Shown here piece by piece: positions 20,344-28,992 of a stretch of DNA of 34,677 nucleotides. The notes under the pieces were generated by a model. It ran no database searches. It saw only the letters and a list, made by a program, of their open reading frames with translations, and was not told the DNA's origin. Positions within the stretch are counted from its first letter, which is position 1. Each line of letters begins with the position of its first letter. Location: contig JAIVJM010000223.1 in NCBI GenBank assembly GCA_020199995.1, positions 1 through 34,677 of the forward strand, in the 5' to 3' direction. The stretch comes from Acidobacteriota bacterium (GTDB lineage Bacteria > Acidobacteriota > Blastocatellia > Pyrinomonadales > Pyrinomonadaceae). A program made the translations under genes and the position numbers.

Positions 20344-21225
20344 GTGAGCACACCGTTGACACCACTCCCACAAGACAGTTTCGCGAGTTACACGCCGGAG
20401 CCGGCGGCAGCGACGATGCGGGAGGCGTTTAATCCCGACGACCCGCCGTGGGGCGCGGGCTCGGCGCTGATGGTGTGGGTGGCGAGCATCCTGCTGATGG
20501 TCTTCGTCCCCCTCTTTCTGGTCATCCCGTACATGCTCTACCGTGTCGGCGCGGCAAACTTCGCCACGAGTCTCGAAGGGCTCGCCAAAGACCCTTCGAT
20601 CATCCTCGTCAGCATCGCGGCGACAGTCCCGACGCACCTGCTCACGCTCCTGCTCGTCTGGGCGGTCGTGACCCGGTACGGGCGGCGACCGTTCTGGCCG
20701 GTCATCGGTTGGAGCTGGGGCCCGCGTTTCGGCTTCTGGGCGTGTCTGGCGGCGGCCATCCTGCTGTTGGGCGGCGCGGTGGCCGTCGCCAAATTGCTCG
20801 GCGTCTCGCGGACGCCCTTCGACGATATTCTGGAGAGCTCGCCCTACGCGCTCTTCGCCGTCGCCTTCCTCGCGACGGCGACCGCGCCGCTCGTCGAAGA
20901 GCTGGTCTACAGGGGCGTGCTCTACTCCGCGCTCCGCAGAGCCGTGGGCGTCGCGGGCGCAGTGCTTCTGGTCACGTTCCTCTTCGCGCTCGTCCATTTC
21001 TGGCAGTATCAGACCAGCCCCGGAACCATCGGCGCCATCCTCCTGCTCAGTCTCGCGCTCACCATCGTGCGCGCCTCCACCAAGCGCGTGTTGCCCTGCG
21101 TCGTCATCCACTTCATCTTTAACGGCGTGCAGGTCGCCGGACTGCTCTACACCTATTTCCGCCCCGACAAACCGGCAGGCGAGACGCAGGCCGCACTGTC
21201 CGCGCTCTTTCGATCTATTTTTTAA
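20344..21225 (+). CDS. CPBP family intramembrane metalloprotease
   Basis: CPBP (Abi/Rce1-type) proteins are membrane-embedded endopeptidases. The 293-aa product has an N-terminal soluble leader, a first helix at about 38-60, and a further six or seven membrane helices. The conserved motifs are all present: EELVYRG near 184 (EExxxRG), HFWQ near 217, and HFIFNG near 256 (HxxxN). Catalytic glutamates and histidines therefore look intact. The start is GTG, with no Shine-Dalgarno; the upstream region is the composite repeat. The function in this organism cannot be read from context. Confidence 0.88.
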   Translation: MSTPLTPLPQDSFASYTPEPAAATMREAFNPDDPPWGAGSALMVWVASILLMVFVPLFLVIPYMLYRVGAANFATSLEGLAKDPSIILVSIAATVPTHLLTLLLVWAVVTRYGRRPFWPVIGWSWGPRFGFWACLAAAILLLGGAVAVAKLLGVSRTPFDDILESSPYALFAVAFLATATAPLVEELVYRGVLYSALRRAVGVAGAVLLVTFLFALVHFWQYQTSPGTIGAILLLSLALTIVRASTKRVLPCVVIHFIFNGVQVAGLLYTYFRPDKPAGETQAALSALFRSIF

Positions 21226-21360
21226 TAGCTATGAGCTGTGAGCTTTTAGCTTTCGGATTTCAGCAGCTACACGCGGACGACGACGCCTGTTGTCCCGACC
21301 TTCTTCCGGTTGCGCGATAAAAGCTGACTGCTGAAAGCTAATAGCTCACAGCTTATAGCT
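21226..21360. repeat. Heptamer-armed inverted repeat between the CPBP and FAD genes
   Basis: The left arm (21226-21273) consists of 7-nt units agctatg, agctgtg, agctttt and agctttc. The right arm (about 21321-21360) is the imperfect complement, ending agctcacagcttatagct. The element begins with the base after the CPBP stop codon and ends 12 nt before the next start codon. The unit family is different from the gtaagca and atgatga families but has the same 7-nt period. Confidence 0.8.
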
Positions 21361-21372
21361 AACCGCTTCTTT

Positions 21373-22869
21373 ATGTCTTACGAGGTTGTGGTCGTCGGCG
21401 GCGGCATCGGCGGGTTGACGACTGCGGCGCTGCTGGCCGCGCGCGGCGTGAGCGTGTGCCTGCTTGAGCGCGAGCGCGAGGCGGGCGGGTGCGCCGCGGC
21501 CTTCGGACATTCCGGCCACACCTTCGAGACGGGCGCGGGACTCTACGCTTCGTGGCAGCCGGGGGAGATTCACGAGCGCGTCTTCGACGAGCTGCCCGTC
21601 GAAGCCCCGCAGGTGCGGAGGCTCTCGCCCTCTTACGTCGTGCGTCTGCCCGACGGGACGGACGTGCGCGTCGGCGCAAACGGCGAGGAGTTCGCGGCGG
21701 GACTCCGCGCGGCCTTCCCCGAATGTGCGGAGGCGGCGCTGCGCTTCTACGGCGAGATGACGCCGCTCGCCGAAGCCCTGCACCGTGCGGCGGCGCGCGT
21801 TCCCGCGCTCGCCACGGCCCCGCGCTTCCAGCGTCTGAAACTTCTGGCGGCGGAAGCACGGCTCTCTCAGAGTATCCTTTCCGGCCTCGGCCAGACGGCG
21901 GCGCGACACCTCTCCGGGACTTCGGCGCGCTTCCGGCGCTTCATCGATGCGCAACTGCAAATCTTCGCGCAGACCCCCTCTGACTCCGCCGCGTACCTCT
22001 ATGCCGCGGTCGCGCTCAGTCAGGGGAGGCGCGGGATGTACGCCATCCGCGGCGGCGCGGCGGCGCTCGTCGCCGCGCTCGTCGAATCAATACGCCTGAG
22101 CGGCGGGACGGTGCGTCTCGACGCGCCCGTCCTGCGGCTCGCAGATGGGCCGGGAGGCGTCGCCGTCGGCGTCTCGCTTTTGAGCGGTGAAGTCGTCGAG
22201 GTGACGCGCGCCGTCGTCAGCAACCTGACGGTCTGGGACACTTACGGGAAGCTCCTCGGCTCCGAACGCACGCCGCCCGAGGCGCGCGCGCGTCTGAAAC
22301 GCCTGCGCGGCTGGGGCGCTTACCAGATTTTCCTGAGCGCGGATGAAGAGGCGGCGCGGCGGCTCCCCTCGGATCAAGTCCTCTCGCTCGCGGATTGGCA
22401 GGAGGGCGCGGACTTCGACGCCGAACGCTTGCTCTTCATGTTCAGCGCCGCGCCCGAGTGGGACGCGCGCGCGCCCGCGGGCAAACGCGCCGTGACCGTC
22501 TCGACCTTTACGGACGCGGCACAGTGGTTCACCTTTCATGAAGACGAGACGGGCCACGAAGAGCAGGACCGGCGGGCGCTCGCGGAGTGTTGGGAGCGGA
22601 TGCACGCGGCGCTGCCCGAGCTGGGCGCGGGCGTGGAAGTGCTCGAGACGGCGACGCCGCGCGTCTTCTACGAGCGGACGCGGCGCAGGCTGGGGATGGT
22701 CGGCGGCGTCGGCCAGACGCTCGAAGCGTTCGGCCCCAACTCTGTGACGCACCGCACGTCGCTCCCGAACCTCTACATGGTCGGCGACACGACCTTCCCC
22801 GGCCACGGCGTCGCCGCCGTCACGCAGTCGGCGCTCATCGTCGCCGACGAAATCTGCCGCCGCAGGTGA
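21373..22869 (+). CDS. FAD-dependent oxidoreductase, phytoene desaturase/carotenoid isomerase-like
   Basis: The 498-aa product has the dinucleotide-binding fold at the N-terminus: VVVGGGIGGLTTAALLAARG (residues 5-24), followed by GGCAAAF. The C-terminal FAD motif MVGDTTFPGHGVAAVTQSA is typical of CrtI/CrtH/CrtO relatives. These enzymes desaturate, isomerise or oxidise carotenoids and related isoprenoids. No other carotenoid gene is in the window, so the substrate is unknown. The length is normal and no motif is missing. ATG 21373 follows a repeat arm and has no Shine-Dalgarno. The gene converges with the FecR gene across a strong palindrome. Confidence 0.88.
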   Translation: MSYEVVVVGGGIGGLTTAALLAARGVSVCLLEREREAGGCAAAFGHSGHTFETGAGLYASWQPGEIHERVFDELPVEAPQVRRLSPSYVVRLPDGTDVRVGANGEEFAAGLRAAFPECAEAALRFYGEMTPLAEALHRAAARVPALATAPRFQRLKLLAAEARLSQSILSGLGQTAARHLSGTSARFRRFIDAQLQIFAQTPSDSAAYLYAAVALSQGRRGMYAIRGGAAALVAALVESIRLSGGTVRLDAPVLRLADGPGGVAVGVSLLSGEVVEVTRAVVSNLTVWDTYGKLLGSERTPPEARARLKRLRGWGAYQIFLSADEEAARRLPSDQVLSLADWQEGADFDAERLLFMFSAAPEWDARAPAGKRAVTVSTFTDAAQWFTFHEDETGHEEQDRRALAECWERMHAALPELGAGVEVLETATPRVFYERTRRRLGMVGGVGQTLEAFGPNSVTHRTSLPNLYMVGDTTFPGHGVAAVTQSALIVADEICRRR

Positions 22870-22878
22870 GGCGCAGGA

Positions 22879-22930
22879 AGAAAGAGGAAGGGCTCGGAAA
22901 CGCGCGCGTTTCCGAGCCCTTCCTCTTTCT
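22879..22930. terminator. 52-nt perfect palindrome between convergent genes
   Basis: The sequence is fully self-complementary from 22879 to 22930: the left half reads gaaagaggaagggctcgg then aaacgcg, and the right half mirrors it. It lies 9 nt past the stop of the FAD oxidoreductase and 18 nt before the stop of the FecR gene on the other strand. The position is that of a bidirectional terminator; a T-rich cctctttct flank exists on the + strand and its mirror on the other. Confidence 0.85.
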
Positions 22931-22948
22931 GAATACAGCCCGTCGTCT

Positions 22949-24073
22949 TTACCGGTTGTGCCCCGGCTCGACCGTCCGGTGGGGCATGGGCCGCTCGCCC
23001 GCGCCGCGCTCGAAGGATGGGGTCTCGCGCGCGGGTGGATTGTTTCTCACGCCGGTGCTCGGGGTCTGCGGCGTGCTGCCGCCACTCGGCTGGACGTAAC
23101 CGCCGGACGTGTTGCCGCCACTGCCGTTCGATGTGGTGCCCGACCCGCCGCCGTTCGTCGTGCCGCCGACTGTGGGATTGTTGTAACGACCTCCGCCGTA
23201 ATAGCCGTAGGGCACGTAGAGCTGGTTGCCGTAGCTATGGCCGTAGGGCGAGCGCCAGTAGGAGGAGTATCCGCCAAACGGCACGAACGTGTAACAGCCC
23301 GAGAGCGAGTTGTAGAACCACACGCCCGTCGAGGCGAAGCGGCTCGGGAACATGCTCAGGCTCATGCTCGACAGCAGCGAGTACGCGTTCCGGCGCGACA
23401 GCTTCTCGTTAATCTTCGCCAGCTCCTTGCCGCGCTCTTTACTCCAGAGGTCGAGCGCGTCGCGGTCTTTCTTGTCGAGCTTGGCGACCTCCAGACCGCC
23501 GCCCGCGCCGGTGCGGACGACCTTGCCGCCCTTGACCAGCACTCCGGGTTCTCCGACATAGGCGCGGCCCTTTTGGACGGCCACTTCCGTGACGCCGGAC
23601 GGCAGCACGTCGAGGCGGTAGATGCCGCTGCGGACGATGCGGACGCTCGTCCGCGGCGTCTCGAACATAATCGAGAGGTCGAGGTCACTATAGCCGGTCG
23701 CCTCGACGACGACGCTCCCGCGCGTCAGGCTGAGTTGCAGGTCGTCGAGCGACGCGTCAACCAGCTCGAACTCCGAGTTCTCGCCGAGCCGGAGGTAGGA
23801 GCCGGGATTGAGCAGCACTTCGGCGCGCCCGTTGTCGCCGGTCTTTACCGCGTCGCCGCTCTTCAGGTCGTCGTTGGTCGAGAGCGGAGACCATTTGGTT
23901 TCGCCCGCGCGCTTGAATGTCACTTTGCCCGAGACGAAGTTGACCCCGCCGGCTTTCGCCAAGATAAAGCGTGATTCCCTGTTCTGCGCCTGCGCTGTGG
24001 CGGCGACCGCGCAAACAGAGACGAGCGCGAGAATCAAGAGACTACGCGCCGCAGCGTTCCGGATGCTTTTCAT
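22949..24073 (-). CDS. Secreted FecR-domain protein with Gly/Tyr/Asn-rich tail
   Basis: The 374-aa product has a signal peptide (about residues 1-29, ALVSVCAVAATAQAQ). A FecR domain follows (about 45-150), with the pattern GDAVKTGDNGRAEVLLNPGS and LRLGENSEFEL. A helical, charged stretch (about 200-245) leads to a tail from about 265 rich in Gly, Tyr, Ser and Asn, which ends in a Pro/Arg-rich segment. FecR domains in this group sit in extracytoplasmic proteins; those of Acidobacteria are usually not linked to an iron receptor, and none is present here. ATG 24073 is preceded by aggaagag at a normal distance. Confidence 0.85.
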   Translation of the reverse strand: MKSIRNAAARSLLILALVSVCAVAATAQAQNRESRFILAKAGGVNFVSGKVTFKRAGETKWSPLSTNDDLKSGDAVKTGDNGRAEVLLNPGSYLRLGENSEFELVDASLDDLQLSLTRGSVVVEATGYSDLDLSIMFETPRTSVRIVRSGIYRLDVLPSGVTEVAVQKGRAYVGEPGVLVKGGKVVRTGAGGGLEVAKLDKKDRDALDLWSKERGKELAKINEKLSRRNAYSLLSSMSLSMFPSRFASTGVWFYNSLSGCYTFVPFGGYSSYWRSPYGHSYGNQLYVPYGYYGGGRYNNPTVGGTTNGGGSGTTSNGSGGNTSGGYVQPSGGSTPQTPSTGVRNNPPARETPSFERGAGERPMPHRTVEPGHNR

Positions 24074-24208
24074 ATGGGCTCTTCCTTTACGAATCTTCGG
24101 GGCTTGAAGAGAGAGAGATGACTGTTTAAGCGACGCCTACAGGATACTCTGTTTCCCTCGCCGTCAGCAAGAGGCGTTCCGCGCCGGGGCTGTCCAGCTT
24201 AACGCCCC

Positions 24209-25573
24209 CTACGAGATTTCGAGCGCCGCGAGGACGTCCTCCCGCGCGCCGCGGACGACAAGCACTGTATCGCCTTCGAGTCGGACAAGGGTGCGCACGT
24301 CGCCCTCGACCCAGACGCGCTCCGAGTCGGTGGCGGCGGGCGCGTCGGCGCTCGACCCCGGCGCGGCGCTCCGCCGCTTGAGCGCGTTGTAGGCGCGGAA
24401 GAATTCCTGCGCGTCCTCGCGCCCGTCCCAGACAGTCTTCCAGACGAAGAGCGGGCCGCGCCCCGCGCGCTCGAAGACGGCGGCGCTGTCGCCGCCCCAC
24501 CCGGCAGCCGCGCGCCGCGCCACTTCCGTGGGCACTCCCGCCAGCAGAATCCCGCGCACGCCGATCTCGCCAAGCGGCGTCGCGGCCCCGGCGTGCCAGC
24601 CTCGAAGGGCGAACGACTCGCCGTCGAGCGCGACCTCGCGCGGCGCTTCCCTCGACAGATATTTTTCCGGATGGAGCACCTGCTCGCTCGACTGCGGCGG
24701 ACGCCTGAAGACCTCATCCACGCCGACCGCGGGGCGCGCGCGCCGCACCGCCTCGACGAAGCGCGCGCCGTCGCGGTAGCGGAAGATGAAGGTCTCAGTC
24801 AGGAGCGGCGGGAACAGCGCGCCGATGCCGTCGCGGTATGGGGCGAAACGCTCCTCCTCCTGCCTCGCGATATCTTCGAGCGAACGTCGCGCCCACGCGT
24901 CGCCGCTCTGGAGCCTGCGCTCGACGTTCATCGCGTCGCCCTCGACGAGCGCGAAGGCGGCCTCCGTCCGGTCGAAGTTGAACGGTCGGTCGAGCAGCAT
25001 CCCGAGCAGGTCGAAGTGCTGATCCTGAAGCGCGTGGACGAACTCATGCGTGAGCAGCGAGGAGTCGCGCGCCGCCGAGCCCTTCGGCGACTCGGAGACG
25101 ACCAGCACCTGCTTGTCGAGCGGCGAGTAGCTCGCGCCCGCCATCGCCGCCGTGAAGCTGACGGCGAGCGACGCGAGGTCAGTCCCTTCGGGCAGCATCC
25201 CGCCCGCGACGGCCAGCTTGCTCATCCCCTGCAGGTCGTCAGTCCCGAACACGTCGGCGATCTCCTTCGTCCGCGTGCCGTACTCCCAGCCGGAAAGCTC
25301 CGTCATCCCGACTTCGCTTTTCCACTCCAGCCCGCGCCCGCGCGCCGCCGACTCCATCGCGCTCGCGCGCAGAGCACGGAGGCGTGGCGAGAGCGGACGC
25401 GAAGGCAGCGGCGGGAGCGTCCGGCGCGGCGGCGCGGCGGCGGGCATCGCCAGCGCGGGCGACATCGCGCTGCCCCCCATCCGAGAGCCCTTATTACCGC
25501 TCGCCACGATGAGCGCGACGATTGCGGCGAAGGCGAGAAGACAGAGAATTAAATATTTGACCCTGATGTGCAT
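24209..25573 (-). CDS. Membrane-anchored zinc metallopeptidase with HEFVH motif
   Basis: The 454-aa product starts with a membrane segment (about residues 7-25, YLILCLLAFAAIVALIV). A Pro/Ala-rich stretch follows, then a soluble domain. HEFVH (about 175-179) in LLTHEFVHALQDQHFDL is an HExxH site. A glutamate in ALVEGDAM about 32 residues later would be the third zinc ligand of a gluzincin. I do not recognise the family name with certainty; related proteins are usually annotated as hypothetical or DUF-type peptidases. ATG 25573 is chosen because the protein then begins with a short basic stretch before the helix; GTG 25591 is possible. The start is divergent from the ankyrin gene. Confidence 0.7.
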   Translation of the reverse strand: MHIRVKYLILCLLAFAAIVALIVASGNKGSRMGGSAMSPALAMPAAAPPRRTLPPLPSRPLSPRLRALRASAMESAARGRGLEWKSEVGMTELSGWEYGTRTKEIADVFGTDDLQGMSKLAVAGGMLPEGTDLASLAVSFTAAMAGASYSPLDKQVLVVSESPKGSAARDSSLLTHEFVHALQDQHFDLLGMLLDRPFNFDRTEAAFALVEGDAMNVERRLQSGDAWARRSLEDIARQEEERFAPYRDGIGALFPPLLTETFIFRYRDGARFVEAVRRARPAVGVDEVFRRPPQSSEQVLHPEKYLSREAPREVALDGESFALRGWHAGAATPLGEIGVRGILLAGVPTEVARRAAAGWGGDSAAVFERAGRGPLFVWKTVWDGREDAQEFFRAYNALKRRSAAPGSSADAPAATDSERVWVEGDVRTLVRLEGDTVLVVRGAREDVLAALEIS

Positions 25574-25867
25574 GACAAGTCTTAGACGCACTCGCGGGCC
25601 ATTCCGATGCCGCTTCCCTCCGCCCCGGCCGGGGCCTCATCGGTCGGGGGCCGACGACGCCCCGGTATCCGGATTTTCGTAAACAATTCCGATCCTTCAA
25701 CAACCCGACCGCCGCCCGCGCGCATCCGAGTGCGTAAATCACGGAAGTTTTTCCGCAAGTTTCTGTGGTTTACCTCGCATGAAGACCGTCCGATCGTCAC
25801 GGAGCGACTCCCCAGGCTCTCGAAGCACCCGGCTGTTTAACTTACAGACCAAGGAGTGGAGCCTACC
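25574..25867. other. Divergent intergenic region with a small palindrome
   Basis: This 294-nt gap separates the divergent metallopeptidase and ankyrin genes, so it should hold promoters for both. I see one palindrome, cggaa-gttt-ttccg at 25742-25755, followed by the partly similar gcaagtttctg. No hexamer pair close to consensus is evident. aaggag precedes the ankyrin start. A shared operator is possible but not shown. Confidence 0.4.
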
Positions 25868-27208
25868 ATGACGCGACTGACCGACAATCTATTCGACCAT
25901 CTCGAAATCAAATCCCCTTGCGAGGCCGACTGGGACTCGATGAAGGGGAACGAACGCGTGCGCTTCTGCGGCCACTGCCAGCGGAGCGTGAACAACCTCT
26001 CGGAGCTCACGCCGAGGCAGGCGCTTGAGCTTGTCGTGAGGTCGCGGGGCAGCCTCTGTCTGCGCGTCCAACGCGGCCCCGAAGCCAACGCCCGCGCCGA
26101 GCTTCCCCCCGAGCCGCTCTATAAAATCAACCGCCGCGTGCCACGTCTCGCCGCCGGTACTTTCGGCGCGGCACTCGGCCTCTACGCCGCCGCCGGAGTG
26201 CAGGCGCAAACGCCCGCCGCCGCCGCCGCCGCGCCGCCAGCCGCCGAAGCTCTCCAAAGGCGCGAGCTTCCGCGGGCCGAGCTGCCGGGCGCGGGGAACG
26301 CGACTCTCTTCGGGACGGCGTTCGACCCGCAAAAGGCTGTCATCACCAACGTCTCCGTCACGCTCGTCAACGAGCAGACCGGCGCTACTCGGACGACGAA
26401 GTCCGACGAGACGGGCGAGTACCGGTTCGACTTCGTCGAGCCCGGAAGCTACACGCTGAGGGTCGAGGGCCCCGGCTTCGCCACGAGCGAAACCCGCGAG
26501 GTCACGCTCGGCGACGGCGCGGTGCAGCGCGCGGACACGACTCTCGAAGTGGAAGTGGTGATGATGGGCGTCGTGGCGATTGTCCTCGAACCGAGCGACC
26601 CTCTGGTCAAAGCGGTCTACGCGAACGACCTCGCGGAGGTGAAAAGCCTGATCGCAAAGGGGGCCAACCTGAACGCCGTGGACAGAGTGCTCGGCATCAA
26701 CGCGCTGGCGCAGGCTTACGCGAGCAACAACCGCGACATCGCGGGCGAACTGCTCAGCGGCGGGGCCGACGTCAACGCGCGTCTCCAGTTCAGGCAGACA
26801 GCGCTGATGCGCCTGACTGACGCGAGCAGCGTCGAGCTCACGCGCGACCTGCTGGAGGCGGGGGCGAAGGTCAACCGGCGCGACGAGGACGACAACACGG
26901 CGCTGATGTTCGCCGCCACCACGGGCAATGCCGGGGTGGTCAAAACCCTGCTCGAAGCCGGGGCCAAAATTGATGCGAAGAACAATGAGGGGAAGACCGC
27001 TTTGATGCTGGCGGCTGAGCTGGGCGCGTTGGAGAGCGTGAGAGTCCTCATTCTGTCCGGGGCCTCGCTCGACGTGAAGGACGAGACGGGGTTGACCGCC
27101 CTCAAGCGTGCGCGCGAGAACGATCACGACGAGGTGGCCGACCTGCTCGTGGCCTTCGGCGCGACGGATTATGTGGAGAATGAAGAGGAGGCGGCGGGCG
27201 AGCCTTAG
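25868..27208 (+). CDS. CxxC / carboxypeptidase-regulatory / ankyrin repeat protein
   Basis: The 446-aa product joins parts that are rarely combined. Residues 1-70 carry a cysteine motif FCGHC (C34, C37) with additional C18 and C64, resembling a CxxC module seen near sensor-type proteins of Acidobacteria and Bacteroidota. A hydrophobic segment follows (about 92-112). An Ala/Pro linker leads to a carboxypeptidase regulatory-like beta-sandwich (about 140-220, with TKSDETGEYRFDFVEPGSY). From about 245 to 435 there are five or six ankyrin repeats, such as DNTALMFAATTGNAGVVKTLL. ATG 25868 is preceded by aaggagtggag. The layout suggests a membrane protein with a cytoplasmic cysteine module and a protein-binding exterior, but the orientation is inferred. 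It ends with a solo GGGGC unit. Confidence 0.8.
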   Translation: MTRLTDNLFDHLEIKSPCEADWDSMKGNERVRFCGHCQRSVNNLSELTPRQALELVVRSRGSLCLRVQRGPEANARAELPPEPLYKINRRVPRLAAGTFGAALGLYAAAGVQAQTPAAAAAAPPAAEALQRRELPRAELPGAGNATLFGTAFDPQKAVITNVSVTLVNEQTGATRTTKSDETGEYRFDFVEPGSYTLRVEGPGFATSETREVTLGDGAVQRADTTLEVEVVMMGVVAIVLEPSDPLVKAVYANDLAEVKSLIAKGANLNAVDRVLGINALAQAYASNNRDIAGELLSGGADVNARLQFRQTALMRLTDASSVELTRDLLEAGAKVNRRDEDDNTALMFAATTGNAGVVKTLLEAGAKIDAKNNEGKTALMLAAELGALESVRVLILSGASLDVKDETGLTALKRARENDHDEVADLLVAFGATDYVENEEEAAGEP

Positions 27209-27222
27209 CAGCGGTTTGTAAA

Positions 27223-27249
27223 AGCCCCATATCAGGGGCGGAAGAATTC
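27223..27249. repeat. Solo GGGGC-GAAAGAAT unit after the ankyrin gene
   Basis: The unit agcccc-atatc-aggggcggaagaattct matches one half of the elements at 16472 and 20064 in spacing and sequence. No second unit is visible nearby, so it looks like a remnant or a minimal copy. It lies 15 nt after the ankyrin stop codon, near the convergent VWA gene. Confidence 0.7.
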
Positions 27250-27337
27250 TCAATCTCAGACGGCTTCTGGAAAAGTTTTTAATTGAAGGCAGGGAACGTC
27301 GGGCTCGCCGCCCTCGTCGCGGAGGGGGCGATTGTGT

Positions 27338-28966
27338 TCAGCGCGCGTTGTAGCCGCGCTTGCCGCGCGCGACCGCCGCGGGGTGGCGCGGCAGGCGGAC
27401 GCGGATCGTGCGCCAGCGCCCGTCGCGCTGCTTGTTCGAGGGGCTGTAGGAGAGACTGTAGACCGTCCCGAGGTCGGCGACCACGCGCTCGTACGCGCCT
27501 GCGAGGTCTTCCAGCCTCTCGACTTCGTAGAAGAGCCCGCCGCCTGCGCCGGCCAGTTCCTTCATGCGGTCGTGCGCGAGGTCGAAGGTTTCGGGCTGAA
27601 TGTCGAGGGGGCTGAAGGCTTCGTACTCTTCAGTGTTCGTCCAGATCGTGTAGAGCACCCCGTCGAACTCCTGCGCATGGTCGCGCACCTCTTCGTAAGT
27701 CTTCGTCGAGCCCGTCCCCGTCACGTTCGGCAGAGTGCTGTCGAGCCCGTCGCTCAAAAGGATGACGGCGCGGCGTCGTGACGGCGCGGCCTCGCGCTCG
27801 AGGTAATGCATCGCGAAGTCCATGGCGTCGTAGAGGCGCGTGTCGCCCTGCGGCCTGAGCATCTTGCCGATTGCTGAGTCGAGCGCCTGCCGGTCTACCG
27901 TGAGGGGCGAGACGATGGCGGTCGTCCCCGAGAAGGCCACGACCGCCACGCGATCCTGCGCGCGCGTCGCGGCCACGAAGCGGCGAGCAGCCGCGCGGAG
28001 GATGTCTGTGACGTTCGCCGTCGAGCCCGAGAGGTCGATCAGGAGCAGCAGGTCGAACGGCGCGTTGGCCGACTCGAAGTGCGCGATCTGTTGCTCGACG
28101 CCGTCCTCTTCGAGCCTGAAGTCTTCCCGCGCAAGCCCCTTCAGGCCGCGCCCGCTGGAACGCTCGACGACGCTCACGTTGAGCGTCACGAGGTCTGATT
28201 CGACCCGCACTACTTCGTCTTCGTCAACCTCCTGCGGGGACTCCGACACCTGCGGCGCGGGCCGGGAGGAAGAGCCCGCGGGGCGAGAAAGCGTCGGGGC
28301 ATTTCTCGCCGGCTCTTCCGTGTTCGCCGAGCCCGCTGTCGGAAGGCGGCTCTGCTCGCTCGGGGATTCCGCGCGGCGCGGCGTCGCGGCGAGCTTTTCA
28401 AGTCTGATCCGTCCGCGGCCAGAGAAAAGGTTGATGATGGGGCCGCCGTTGCCCTTGCCCGCTTGATGCTTGTGGCGGAGCACGAGCGTGGGTGCGCCGG
28501 GCGCGTCGAGCGTGACCGTTCCGTTCAGAGATTGTGCCGTGATGTCCGCTTCGGTGCGCTCGGGGAAGCTGACACTCATATCACCTGAGATGCTCTGTGC
28601 GATGAGCGAAGCGGGCACGCCGTTCACGACGACGCTGCCTTCCGAAGTTATTACTTTCAGACGAGCCGAGGCGGGGACGAGGACTCTCAGTTCGACGCGC
28701 CCCGCGCCCCCCGCGCTCGCGCGCGGGACGCTGATGAGAAGGCGGCTCTCCGACCTCTCGATGCGCGCGGGCGACTGGCGGCGCGCATCGACTTTCGGTC
28801 TGGCTGTTTTTGATTTTCCCGGTCTCGATATTGGCGGCGCGGGCGTCTCCGACTCAGTGGCGAGCGCGAGATAATCTTCGCCCCAGACTTCGACCCGCAC
28901 GCCGCCGCGCCGGTTCTCGATCGCGACCTCGCCGCCCGGAGGCAAGACGATATGGACGAAGCCCAC
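27338..28966 (-). CDS. VWA protein of the acidobacterial VWFA-related type with N-terminal beta-helix domain
   Basis: The C-terminal half (about 260-542) matches the VWFA-related proteins common in Acidobacteria: VTLNVSVVERSSGRGLKGLAREDFRLEEDG in parts, then the MIDAS DLSGS near 308, and the tail YSLSYSPSNKQRDGRWRTIRV. The N-terminal half (about 1-175) has repeats like GGVRVEVWGE and SLNGTVTLD, resembling the DUF4097-type beta-solenoid. A Pro/Ser/Arg-rich linker joins them. Proteins of this type are normally secreted or membrane-anchored, but this reading lacks a signal peptide. It starts at GTG with no Shine-Dalgarno next to a repeat arm, so the 5' end may be lost. The function is presumably protein or metal binding in the envelope. 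Confidence 0.78.
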   Translation of the reverse strand: MGFVHIVLPPGGEVAIENRRGGVRVEVWGEDYLALATESETPAPPISRPGKSKTARPKVDARRQSPARIERSESRLLISVPRASAGGAGRVELRVLVPASARLKVITSEGSVVVNGVPASLIAQSISGDMSVSFPERTEADITAQSLNGTVTLDAPGAPTLVLRHKHQAGKGNGGPIINLFSGRGRIRLEKLAATPRRAESPSEQSRLPTAGSANTEEPARNAPTLSRPAGSSSRPAPQVSESPQEVDEDEVVRVESDLVTLNVSVVERSSGRGLKGLAREDFRLEEDGVEQQIAHFESANAPFDLLLLIDLSGSTANVTDILRAAARRFVAATRAQDRVAVVAFSGTTAIVSPLTVDRQALDSAIGKMLRPQGDTRLYDAMDFAMHYLEREAAPSRRRAVILLSDGLDSTLPNVTGTGSTKTYEEVRDHAQEFDGVLYTIWTNTEEYEAFSPLDIQPETFDLAHDRMKELAGAGGGLFYEVERLEDLAGAYERVVADLGTVYSLSYSPSNKQRDGRWRTIRVRLPRHPAAVARGKRGYNAR

Positions 28967-28992
28967 GGTTGCCGCAAAGTGCGGAAGCGCTT

